A DNA stretch of 64,000 nucleotides, taken from the NCBI RefSeq assembly GCF_001552155.1, contig NZ_BCQQ01000017.1:1-64000 (forward strand). Reading direction: 5' to 3'. Origin of the DNA: Actinomadura formosensis NBRC 14204 (GTDB lineage: Bacteria > Actinomycetota > Actinomycetes > Streptosporangiales > Streptosporangiaceae). Shown in pieces: positions 56,179-64,000 of the stretch; the first letter of the stretch is position 1; each line of letters begins with the position of its first letter. The notes beneath the pieces were generated by a model that saw only the letters and a program-made list of their open reading frames with translations, was not told where the DNA came from and made no database searches. Both the position numbers and the translations under genes were made by a program.

Positions 56179-58789
56179 CATCCGCTCGACCTTTCTGGAC
56201 TTCTTCCGAGAGCGCGACCATCGCGTCGTGCCGTCCAGCCCGCTGGTTCCGTCCGATCCCACGCTGCTGCTGACGAACGCGGGGATGAACCAGTTCAAGC
56301 CGTACTTCCTGGGCGAAACCACGCCGGAGCACCCGCGGGCGGTATCGGTGCAGAAGTGCGCGCGTACGTCCGACATCGAAAACGTCGGCCGCACCACGCG
56401 GCACGCGACGTTCTTCGAAATGCTCGGCAACTTCTCGTTCGGCGACTACTTCAAGGCGGAGACGATCGCCTGGGCGTGGGAGCTGTTCACCCGGCATTAC
56501 AACCTCGACCCGGAACGCCTATGGGTCACCGTGTACCTGGACGACGAGGAGTCCGTGCGGCTCTGGCGGCGCATCGGCGTCCCCTCGGAGCGGATTCAGC
56601 GGCTCGGCATGGGGGACAACCACTGGTCAATGGGCATACCCGGCCCATGTGGGCCGTCCACCGAACTGCACTACGACCGGGGCCCGTCCTTCGGGCGAGA
56701 GGGCGGACCCGCGGTGGACGGCGAGCGCTACCAGGAACTGTGGAATCTCGTCTTCATGCAGAACCTCCGCGGGGAGGGGTCCGGCAAGGGCGAGTATCCG
56801 ATTCTGGGGGAACTTCCCACGCGGAACATCGACACGGGGCTCGGTCTCGACCGTCTCGCGGCTGTATTGCAGGACGTGGACACGGTCTGCGAAACCGACC
56901 TCCTCTCACCCACTTTCCAGCTCGTCCAGGAAATGGCGGGACGCCCCTATCCCGGACGGGACGGCAGCGACGACTCCAGCTCTTTCCGCATCGTCGCGGA
57001 ACACTCCCGGTCGATCGCGTTCCTCATCGCCGACGGCGTCATGCCCGCACGCGACGGCCGCGGCTACGTGCTGCGCCGGCTGATGCGCCGCGCGATCCGG
57101 CACGCGCGCCGGCTCGGCATCGACCCGGCGCTGCCGGACCTGACGTCCAGCGTGATCGGCACCCTCGGCGGGACGTGGCCGGAACTGACCCGGCGGTCCG
57201 AGCTGATCCGCCAGGTGGTCACGGCCGAGGAGGAGGGCTTCGAGCGGACGCTGCGCCAGGGCTCCCGGCTCCTCGACGCGGCGATCACCCGCACGACCTC
57301 GACGATCTCCGGCCGCACCGCGTTCGAGCTGCACGACACCTACGGCTTCCCGATCGACCTGACCATCGACGCGGCGCGCTCGGCGGGCCTCACCGTCGAC
57401 ACCGACGCGTTCGCGGAACTCCTCGACGAGCAGCGCCGCCAGGCGCACCGGGCGGGCCAGGACCGGAAGGGCGACGCGGTCGCCCGCCAGGAGGTCTACC
57501 GCCGCGTCACCGCCGAACACGGCCTCACGGACTTCGTCGGCCACGCCGCGGAAACAGCGGAAACAACCGTGCTCGCACTCCTCGGCCCGGGCGGCGAACT
57601 GCGCGGCGCGGCCGAGGGCGACGAACTCGAAGTGATCCTCTCCCGGACCCCGTGCTACGCCGAATCGGGCGGCCAGGTCGGCGACACCGGCACACTGCAC
57701 ACCCCCACCGGGAAGGCGCGGGTCCTCGACACCCGCCCCGGCCTGGACGGCCTGCACGTGCACACCGTCCGCATACTGGACGGCGAGCTGCGTCCCGGCG
57801 ACGAGGTGCAAGCGGTCATCGACGCGGACCGCCGGCAGGCGACCGCACGATCGCACAGCGCCACCCACGTCCTGCACGCGATGCTGCGCCGCCTCCTCGG
57901 CGACCACGCGACCCAACGCGGCTCCCGCGTAGAGCCGGGACGCCTGCGTTTCGACTTCACGCACCTCTCCCCGGTCGAGACGGGCCCCCTGCAGACCCTC
58001 GTCAACGACTACCTGCTCGACGACCCCGGCGTCCGCGTCTGGGAGGCGGCCAGGGCGGACGCGGAAACCGCCGGCGCGATCGCGCTGTTCGGCGAGAAGT
58101 ACGGCGAGCACGTCCGCATCGTGGACATCGGCGACGCGTCCCGCGAACTGTGCGGCGGCACCCACGTCGGCCACGGTTCGCAGGCGGGCCCCGTCCACAT
58201 CGTCGGCGAGTCGTCCATCGGCACCGGCCTGCGCCGCATCGAAGCCCTCACCGGCGCCGACGCGCTCCGCCACCACGACCACCAGCGGCACCTGCTGGAC
58301 GAACTCGCGGCCCTCCTGAACGTCCACCCCGACCAGGCCCCGGCCCGCCTGCGCCAACGCTTGGAAACACTCGCGGAAACCCAGCGACACCTGGAAACCC
58401 TCCGCGGGGCGGAACTGAACGCGCATGCGGACCGGCTGGCGTCCCAAGCCGAACAGGCACCGGGCGGCTGGCTGGTCGCGCAGACGATCCCGGGCTTGAC
58501 CAGCACGGACCTCCGCACCATCGCGAGGGGCATCCTCAACCGCCGCGCCCCCCGCGGCATCGTCGTCCTGGGCACCGAGTCCGGCGGCAAAGCGGCACTG
58601 CTGGCGGCAGTGGGCACGGACATCGCCGTCCCGGCGCGCGACCTCCTGACCCGCGCGGCACGGCAGGTCGGCGGCGGAGCAGGAGGCAAGGGCCGGGTGG
58701 CGAACGCGGGCGGCCGCCACCCAGAGCACCTGCCGGAGGCGATCGGCACCGCGGCGTCCGACGCCCGCGCATTCCTGGAAACCCTCTGA
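56165..58789 (+). CDS. alaS: Alanyl-tRNA synthetase, probable second copy
   Basis: An 874-residue class II synthetase with all domains: the catalytic domain (NAGMNQFKPYFLGETTPEHP, TTRHATFFEMLGNFSFGDYF, DNHWSMGIPGPCGPSTELHY), tRNA-binding helices, editing domain with zinc ligands in SHSATHVLH near residue 564 and CGGTHVGHG at 663-671, and a C-Ala domain ending GGAGGKGRVANAGG. Actinomycete housekeeping alaS normally reads [24 protein letters not shown] and lies beside ruvX/rarA; this reads CARTSDIENVGRTTRHATFFEMLG and lies between a HAD gene and tRNA-Pro, so I infer a paralogue. It may be a stress or resistance copy controlled by the leader. Confidence 0.88.
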   Translation: MLSTDIRSTFLDFFRERDHRVVPSSPLVPSDPTLLLTNAGMNQFKPYFLGETTPEHPRAVSVQKCARTSDIENVGRTTRHATFFEMLGNFSFGDYFKAETIAWAWELFTRHYNLDPERLWVTVYLDDEESVRLWRRIGVPSERIQRLGMGDNHWSMGIPGPCGPSTELHYDRGPSFGREGGPAVDGERYQELWNLVFMQNLRGEGSGKGEYPILGELPTRNIDTGLGLDRLAAVLQDVDTVCETDLLSPTFQLVQEMAGRPYPGRDGSDDSSSFRIVAEHSRSIAFLIADGVMPARDGRGYVLRRLMRRAIRHARRLGIDPALPDLTSSVIGTLGGTWPELTRRSELIRQVVTAEEEGFERTLRQGSRLLDAAITRTTSTISGRTAFELHDTYGFPIDLTIDAARSAGLTVDTDAFAELLDEQRRQAHRAGQDRKGDAVARQEVYRRVTAEHGLTDFVGHAAETAETTVLALLGPGGELRGAAEGDELEVILSRTPCYAESGGQVGDTGTLHTPTGKARVLDTRPGLDGLHVHTVRILDGELRPGDEVQAVIDADRRQATARSHSATHVLHAMLRRLLGDHATQRGSRVEPGRLRFDFTHLSPVETGPLQTLVNDYLLDDPGVRVWEAARADAETAGAIALFGEKYGEHVRIVDIGDASRELCGGTHVGHGSQAGPVHIVGESSIGTGLRRIEALTGADALRHHDHQRHLLDELAALLNVHPDQAPARLRQRLETLAETQRHLETLRGAELNAHADRLASQAEQAPGGWLVAQTIPGLTSTDLRTIARGILNRRAPRGIVVLGTESGGKAALLAAVGTDIAVPARDLLTRAARQVGGGAGGKGRVANAGGRHPEHLPEAIGTAASDARAFLETL

Positions 58790-58797
58790 CCGGCACC

Positions 58798-58845
58798 GGG
58801 CCGCCGGCCGGGCCCGCCCAAGGCGGCGCGCCCGGCCGGCGGCCC
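58798..58845 (+). terminator. Terminator after alaS
   Basis: A 16-bp perfect stem (58798-58813 with 58830-58845), whose loop itself folds into a CCGCC/GGCGG stem, follows the stop codon by nine bases. It sits just before the opposing tRNA-Pro. Confidence 0.85.
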
Positions 58846-58856
58846 AATCGTCCCTG

Positions 58857-58930
58857 TCGGGCTGGCGGGATTTGAACCCACGGCCCCCGGCACCCAAAGC
58901 CGGTGCGCTACCAAACTGCGCTACAGCCCG
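58857..58930 (-). tRNA. tRNA-Pro (TGG anticodon)
   Basis: Minus-strand cloverleaf of 74 bases: acceptor CGGGCTG/CAGCCCG, D-arm GCGCAGTTTGGTAGCGC, anticodon stem CCGGC/GCCGG with TGG in the loop TTTGGGT, T-arm GTGGGTTCAAATCCCGC with the usual TTCAAAT loop, discriminator A, no encoded CCA. It decodes CCN-type proline codons, chiefly CCA. Confidence 0.97.
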
Positions 58931-59086
58931 CACGTCACCGCCGAGCGCGGTGACGGGAGAAGTCTAGTCCCGATCAGCCCCCGCCCGCTGCGCCGAACCC
59001 GCATCCCGCCCGCCGGACCCGTCCGCCCCCGGAACCCTGTACGCTACGGGATGGCGATCGAGGGCCACCCGGCTCTCCATCCGCTC

Positions 59087-59160
59087 GCGGGCGTAGCTCA
59101 ATGGTAGAGCCCCAGTCTTCCAAACTGGCTACGCGGGTTCGATTCCCGTCGCCCGCTCCA
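59087..59160 (+). tRNA. tRNA-Gly (TCC anticodon)
   Basis: Plus-strand cloverleaf: acceptor GCGGGCG/CGCCCGC, D-arm GCTCAATGGTAGAGC, anticodon stem CCAGT/ACTGG with TCC in CTTCCAA, T-arm CGGGTTCGATTCCCG, discriminator T and an encoded CCA (59158-59160). It decodes GGA. The following sequence is unusually AT-rich, as at some tRNA integration sites. Confidence 0.97.
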
Positions 59161-59534
59161 AAATTTCCGCAGGCCAGAGACATAAACTCTGCGATCTTGC
59201 TCTCACTCCAAGATTTCCATCACTGGGCTCGTACGCGATCATGGTGGATCCCCCGCGCCGACCCGGCTGTCATCCAGTGCTTGGCGCCTTCGCCGCCGGC
59301 GCCCGCCCACAGGCCCAATCACCCACACGATCTTCAGGACAGTCCCGGCGATGCCAAATGGCCCGCCCGGTTCGGTTTGAACACCGGGGAGATCGAAGAT
59401 CTCTGGAGTGAGCAGACACGGGTGAGCCCTCTAGAAACGTGTACTTGTCTGAACGCTCTTGCGGGTGCGACGGGTGGAAAGGTTCAGGGCCGTCAGACCA
59501 ACCGGTCTGACGGCCCTGTTCGGCCGGTTCATGG
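59161..59534. other. Gap after tRNA-Gly
   Basis: No gene is supportable in these 374 bases. The first 90 are AT-rich for this genome (AAAATTTCC, ATAAACTCT), then composition returns to GC-rich. A long open plus-strand frame overlaps the tRNA but lacks coding bias. The right end holds the terminator of the minus-strand ABC operon. No direct repeat of the tRNA 3' end is seen within the window, so an integrated element is not demonstrated. Confidence 0.5.
59485..59518 (-). terminator. Terminator after the second ABC operon
   Basis: A perfect 15-bp stem (59485-59499 with 59504-59518) around a 4-base loop, core CAGGGCCGTCAGACC, follows the permease stop on the minus strand by 16 bases. Confidence 0.85.
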
Positions 59535-60304
59535 TCAGGTCTTGTTGTAGGTGTGCTTGGCCCAGAGGTAGGAGACGGCGGCGATGCCCGCGCACCAGGC
59601 GGTGGCGATGGCGGCGTTGTCGCCGATCGGGGTGCCGAGCAGGAGGCCGCGGACGGTTTGCATGACGGGGGTGAAGGGCTGGTATTCGGCGAACCAGCGC
59701 AGGGCGGTGGGCATGGAGTCGGTGGGGACGAAGCCGCTGCCGAGGAAGGGCAGGAAGACCAGGGGCATGGGTGCGTTGCTGGCGGCCTCGGGGGTCGGGG
59801 ACTTCAGGCCGAGGGCGACCGACAGCCAGGTGATGGCCACGACGAACAGGGTGAGCAGCCCGGCGGCGGCCAGCCATTCGGCGGCGGTGGCGTCGGGGCG
59901 GAAGCCGATCGCCAGGGCGACGCCGATGACGACGGCCATGCCGAGGAGCTGCTGGATGACGCTGGCGACGACGTGGCCGGTCAGGACTGAGGCCCGGGAG
60001 ATCCGCATGGTACGGAAGCGGGCGATGATGCCTTCGGTCATGTCGGTGGCGACCATGACGGCGGTTCCGGTCGCGGCCATGGTGGCCGCCATGAGCAGGA
60101 TGCCGGGGACGACGTAGTTGACGTAGGTGTCGCGGCCGCCGCCGATGCCTGCGCCGAGGGTGCCGCCGAAGACGTAGACGAACAGCAGCAGGAGGATGAC
60201 GGGCGTGATGACCAGTTGCACGGTCATGGACGGGTAGCGGAGCAGGCGTTTGAGCTGGCGCCGGACCATGGTGGAGGAGTCACGCATGGCGAGGGTGAGA
60301 GTGC

Positions 60305-60308
<4 letters not shown>
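59535..60308 (-). CDS. ABC-2 type transporter permease, DrrB-like
   Basis: A 257-residue permease with about six membrane segments (VQLVITPVILLLLFVYVFGG, YVNYVVPGILLMAATMAATG, ASVIQQLLGMAVVIGVALAI) and the DrrB middle TDMTEGIIARFRTMRISRAS. It is the channel for the upstream ATPase. The ATG overlaps the ATPase stop (ATGA). It ends 16 bases before a strong hairpin and lies opposite tRNA-Gly. Confidence 0.92.
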
Positions 60309-61276
<968 letters not shown>

Positions 61277-61288
61277 GGCTCTGCTCCT

Positions 61289-61951
61289 TTAGAGGCTGCG
61301 GGCGGCGATGTCGCCGTGGGAGGTGGTGGCGCGGATGTCGAGTTCGGCGGTGCCGTCGTTCTTGAGGGTGTTGGTGATGCGGCCGTAGGAGGTGCCGGCG
61401 TCCAGGGCGGCCGAAACTCCGGCGGCGGCGCCGACGGAGATGTCGCCGGCCTGGGTGCGCAGCACGACCGTGCCGCCCGTGGCCTCGGCGATCTGGATGT
61501 CGCCTCTTTGGGTGCTGATGTCCGCGGGGCCGTTCAAGCGGCCTACCTCGACGTCGCCGTCGGTCGCGGTGAGGTGGACGCCGGCGGCCTCGTCGATCTT
61601 GATGTGGCGGTAGGCGCCTGCAAAGGCGATGTCGCCGAGGCGGCCGACGGCCCGGAACTCGGCGCCGGCCGTCTTCGCCTCAATGCGGGAACCGGCGGGC
61701 AGCTTGACCGTCACCTCGACGGATCCAGAGGGGGCGAAGGACTGGTCCTTGGCCGAAGTCTTGATCCGCAGGACGCCGTCGGCATATTCGACCGTGGTCT
61801 GCTCCGCCGCCTTCACGTCGCGGCCCTTGGAGGCGTTCGCGGGCAGGACCTCGACCCGGGTGCCGGCGCGGTCGGCGGCGATGAACTGGACGCGTCCGGC
61901 GGGGATGTCCAGGACGGCGGAGATCGGGGCGGGGGTGTCGAACTTCTGCAT
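61289..61951 (-). CDS. DUF4097-family beta-strand repeat protein
   Basis: A 220-residue protein of repeated short beta strands (GDIAFAGAYRHIKIDEAAG, GDVEVGRLNGPADISTQRG, GDIQIAEATGGTVVLRTQAG, DISVGAAAGVSAALDAGTSY), the DUF4097 putative adhesin fold. There is no signal peptide, so it is probably cytoplasmic. In actinobacteria such genes often accompany DrrAB-like transporters and small HTH regulators, as here; function unknown. GAGGAAA precedes the ATG. It leads the operon and is divergent from the regulator. Confidence 0.87.
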   Translation of the reverse strand: MQKFDTPAPISAVLDIPAGRVQFIAADRAGTRVEVLPANASKGRDVKAAEQTTVEYADGVLRIKTSAKDQSFAPSGSVEVTVKLPAGSRIEAKTAGAEFRAVGRLGDIAFAGAYRHIKIDEAAGVHLTATDGDVEVGRLNGPADISTQRGDIQIAEATGGTVVLRTQAGDISVGAAAGVSAALDAGTSYGRITNTLKNDGTAELDIRATTSHGDIAARSL

Positions 61952-62000
61952 CGTGGTTTCCTCGCACTGCTGCTCGTTGTTTCGAACACCAGAAACGCTA

Positions 62001-62126
62001 CGTTGCTTTCTAAATCACTGCAACGCATACGTTGCATAAAATCAATGTCTATGCAGGTAGAAGCTTGAAAACTGTTGCAACGGCATTCAAGATTAACGCA
62101 ACGACCGTCACCCGATCATTGCAATG
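62001..62126. promoter_or_regulatory. GCAACG/CGTTGC repeat array between divergent genes
   Basis: The 6-base half-site GCAACG or its complement occurs at 62001-62006, 62020-62025, 62030-62035, 62077-62082 and 62098-62103, and a variant GCAATG at 62121-62126. TGCAACG-CATA-CGTTGCA at 62019-62036 is a perfect 7+7 inverted repeat; GTTGCAAC (62074-62081) and CATTGCAATG (62117-62126) are perfect palindromes. The region is AT-rich for the genome. It probably binds the divergent IS30-like/MarR-type regulator and controls both operons. Confidence 0.65.
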
Positions 62127-62192
62127 GATGGGAAGTGAACGCTATGGTGGAGGGGTCGGGGACCGCCACGAATGATCATCAAGGAGATCGTG

Positions 62193-62984
62193 ATGCCGGG
62201 AGGCAGGCTCACCCAGCAGGACCGCCGGCAGATCGCGCTGGGGCTGGCCGACGGCCTTCCCTACGCCGAAATCGCCCGACGCCTCAACCGTCCGACCTCG
62301 ACGGTCACGCGTGAGGTGATGCGCAACGGCGGCCCCGCCGGCTACCGCGCCGACCTGGCCCACCACGCCACCGAACGCCGCGCCCGCCAGCGCAGGCAGA
62401 CCGCGCCCCAGGGGGCGCAGGCGGCGGCGCAGCCCTACGGACGCGACGCCGAGGCCGTCCGCGAGTACGCCGAGACGCTCACCACCGTCTTCATGACCTC
62501 CGGCCTCCCCAAGATGATGGCCCGGGTGCTGGCCTGCCTCTACACCACCGACTCCGGCAGCCTCACCGCGGCAGAACTCGCCCGGCGACTGCAGGTCAGC
62601 CCGGCGTCCATCTCCAAAGCGATCACGTTCCTGGAGAACCTGGACCTCGTCCGCCGCCAGCGCGACGAACACCGCCGTGACCGCTATGTCGTCGACGACG
62701 ACCTGTGGTACCAGTCGATGATCCGCAGTGCCCGCTCCAACGACCAGTTCGCCGAGGCCGCGCGCCAGGGCGCCGCCCTCCTCGGCCCCGGCACCCCGGC
62801 CGCCACCCGCCTGGAGAACGCCGCCCGCTTCCTCGACTTCGTCGGCGAGAGCCTCCTCCGCGCCGCCGAGCAGGCCCGCGAGGTCCTCTACACCACCACC
62901 GGAACGGCCTCGGACAGCACCGCCGAACCAAGTTCGGATCACGGGCGGACAGCCGCCCCGAGGGATCACGCGGCCGGTGGCTGA
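62193..62984 (+). CDS. Regulator joining an IS30-type HTH to a MarR/GbsR-like winged helix
   Basis: A 263-residue regulator. Residues 1-45 (GRLTQQDRRQIALGLADGLP then YAEIARRLNRPTSTVTREV) match the N-terminal HTH_38 of IS30 transposases. Residues about 85-200 form a GbsR/MarR-like wHTH (AETLTTVFMTSGLPKMMARV, ELARRLQVSPASISKAITFL, LVRRQRDEHRRDRYVVDDDL), with a helical C-terminus. This combination is seen in some actinobacterial transporter regulators but its ligand is not known. ATG at 62193 follows AAGGAG; an earlier ATG at 62172 lacks a site. It faces the DUF4097-DrrAB operon across the repeat array. Confidence 0.85.
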   Translation: MPGGRLTQQDRRQIALGLADGLPYAEIARRLNRPTSTVTREVMRNGGPAGYRADLAHHATERRARQRRQTAPQGAQAAAQPYGRDAEAVREYAETLTTVFMTSGLPKMMARVLACLYTTDSGSLTAAELARRLQVSPASISKAITFLENLDLVRRQRDEHRRDRYVVDDDLWYQSMIRSARSNDQFAEAARQGAALLGPGTPAATRLENAARFLDFVGESLLRAAEQAREVLYTTTGTASDSTAEPSSDHGRTAAPRDHAAGG

Positions 62985-63038
62985 ATCCGCATCCAACGGC
63001 ACAGTCGGGTATCAGAACTGCCTGAACGCCCGTGCCGA

Positions 63039-63731
63039 TCAAGCGCTGGGGTCCTCTGGTGGTGGCAGGTAGGGGCCGAAGTGGTCGGCGACGATGTCGG
63101 CAATGGCCGTGGCGTCGCGGGATCCGTCGACCTCGATCACGCGGATGCCGAGGCGTTGCGCGGAGCGGACGGCGTCGTCGGCGACGAGGCGGTCTCGCTC
63201 CAGCCGGTTGCGTTGGGCCCGTTCGGGGTCGCTGACGCCATGGCCGATGCGGGCGGCTCGGGGGAGGTCGTGGAGCTGGCGGTCGCGGAAAGCCTGGGTG
63301 GGCACCATGACGACCATCTGCCGGGGCGAGTCGATGATCGGGGCGACCAGCTCGGGGCGGAGCCCCCAGCCTTCGGCGATGATGGGGCGCCCGGAGACCA
63401 GGGCGCGCAGGTCGTCCAGGGCCCATTCGAACCGGACGGGGAAGTCGGCCAGCGTTTTGGCGGCCATGTCCTCCGGGGTGGTGTTCACCCAGGTCCGGTC
63501 GGGGTCCGGGTCGGCGGGAGGTTGGCCGAGCTTGACGCGGCGAGCGATCCGGCGGTCGTTGTGGCCGCGGGCATCCTGGTAGTCGTAGTGGTAGGCGGTC
63601 AACCCGTAGCGGAGGGTCAGCAGCCGGGCGACGGTGGACTTGCCGGCCCATTGCCCGCCGCTGATCCACAGGACCCGGCGAAGCGTGCCGAAGGGATCCC
63701 CCACGTGCTTTTGGGTGTCGTTCCTGGTCAC
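63039..63731 (-). CDS. P-loop AAA/kinase-like protein of unknown substrate
   Basis: A 230-residue NTP-binding protein with P-loop WISGGQWAGKSTVARLL near residue 20, an acidic segment TAYHYDYQDARGHNDRRIA, RPIIAEGWGLRPELV in place of a typical Walker B and an Arg-rich lid-like region (RAQRNRLERDRLVADDAVRS). It recalls small-molecule or nucleoside kinases such as chloramphenicol-phosphotransferase-like P-loop proteins. GTG at 63731 follows GAGGAG; the longer ATG frame to 63830 adds an Arg-rich leader. It ends 55 bases after the opposing regulator. Confidence 0.78.
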   Translation of the reverse strand: MTRNDTQKHVGDPFGTLRRVLWISGGQWAGKSTVARLLTLRYGLTAYHYDYQDARGHNDRRIARRVKLGQPPADPDPDRTWVNTTPEDMAAKTLADFPVRFEWALDDLRALVSGRPIIAEGWGLRPELVAPIIDSPRQMVVMVPTQAFRDRQLHDLPRAARIGHGVSDPERAQRNRLERDRLVADDAVRSAQRLGIRVIEVDGSRDATAIADIVADHFGPYLPPPEDPSA

Positions 63732-64000
63732 AGGTCTCCTCAGGTGCGGCGGCCAACGTCTGCTGCGTAGGTCGTCCAGTCTCCGGCACAAGCGCGTGCC
63801 ATTGGACTGCGACGTTGATGTGGACGCCAAGTATGCGGGCGAGTATCGCGGCGGGGAGTTGCGCGGCCGGGGTGAGCCGGGCGCGGGTGGGTGGGATGCC
63901 GATGGTGTTCACTCGATGGTCCAGGCCAGTCGGCGCCGGCCGTGGTGCCGGTGACGCTTTCATCCTCGGGTGACCTCTTAGTTCTGCAGGACGGCGGCGG
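63732..64000. other. Right-end region without a confident gene
   Basis: The 269 bases upstream of the kinase-like gene hold open frames on both strands without coding bias or a ribosome site. I see no tRNA, terminator or repeat here. The window ends before the next gene can be recognised. Confidence 0.5.

Noticed and set aside
58974..59183. A 69-codon minus-strand frame over tRNA-Gly
   Set aside because: It contains the typical translated-tRNA peptide GAGDGNRTRVASLEDWGSTI and is an artefact.

Overview
The window is very GC-rich DNA with strong third-position GC bias, frequent GTG starts and tightly overlapping genes, which points to a filamentous actinomycete. The mreB-mreC-mreD-mrdA-rodA / ndk / folC / valS / clpX-clpP-tig order, the AfsR-type regulator, two DrrAB-like transporters and a secreted modular chitinase suggest a Thermomonosporaceae/Streptosporangiales relative such as Actinomadura. 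The genus is inference; the sequence alone does not prove it.

Layout. 1-11 kb is accessory: a DrrAB-type ABC exporter, a 1073-residue AfsR/SARP regulator, a small Rho-N protein, a Vms1/baeRF-type protein, a reduced molybdate locus (Mo-responsive HTH-TOBE protein, orphan ModA, apparent oxidoreductase remnant), a methyltransferase, and two identical tRNA-Ala genes separated by a repeat-rich spacer. 11-34 kb is mostly conserved core on the minus strand: nadD, a possible coupled 34-codon ORF, rsfS, a histidine phosphatase, proB-proA, obgE, rpmA, rplU, RNase E/G, the TIGR03936/TIGR03960 pair, and the rod-shape cluster. Inserted among these are a PaaK-like ligase, an M48 peptidase and a Tat-exported phosphoesterase. 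34-48 kb continues with ndk, folC (facing a divergent FolC/Mur-ligase paralogue), valS, a small two-component system, clpX, two clpP genes and tig.

48-64 kb is accessory again: a DMT-like membrane protein, Tex with an RGG-rich tail, a divergent cupin/MarR pair with a two-site operator, a CBM2-FN3-GH18 chitinase with a perfect palindrome at its probable transcription start, a HAD hydrolase, a stand-alone alanyl-tRNA synthetase with an extensively base-paired leader, tRNA-Pro and tRNA-Gly, then a second DrrAB operon with a DUF4097 gene divergent from a regulator that joins an IS30-like HTH to a MarR/GbsR-like wHTH, and finally a P-loop kinase-like gene.

How the parts work together: the minus-strand core blocks look like operons (GTGA/ATGA overlaps in mreD-mrdA-rodA, folC-DUF4233, rsfS-phosphatase and drrA-drrB), closed by strong GC-rich hairpins. 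The best candidates for undescribed biology are the leader of the second alaS at 56055-56164, where one segment can pair either with an upstream arm or with the bases just before the start codon, and the GCAACG/CGTTGC array at 62001-62126 with its unusual regulator.
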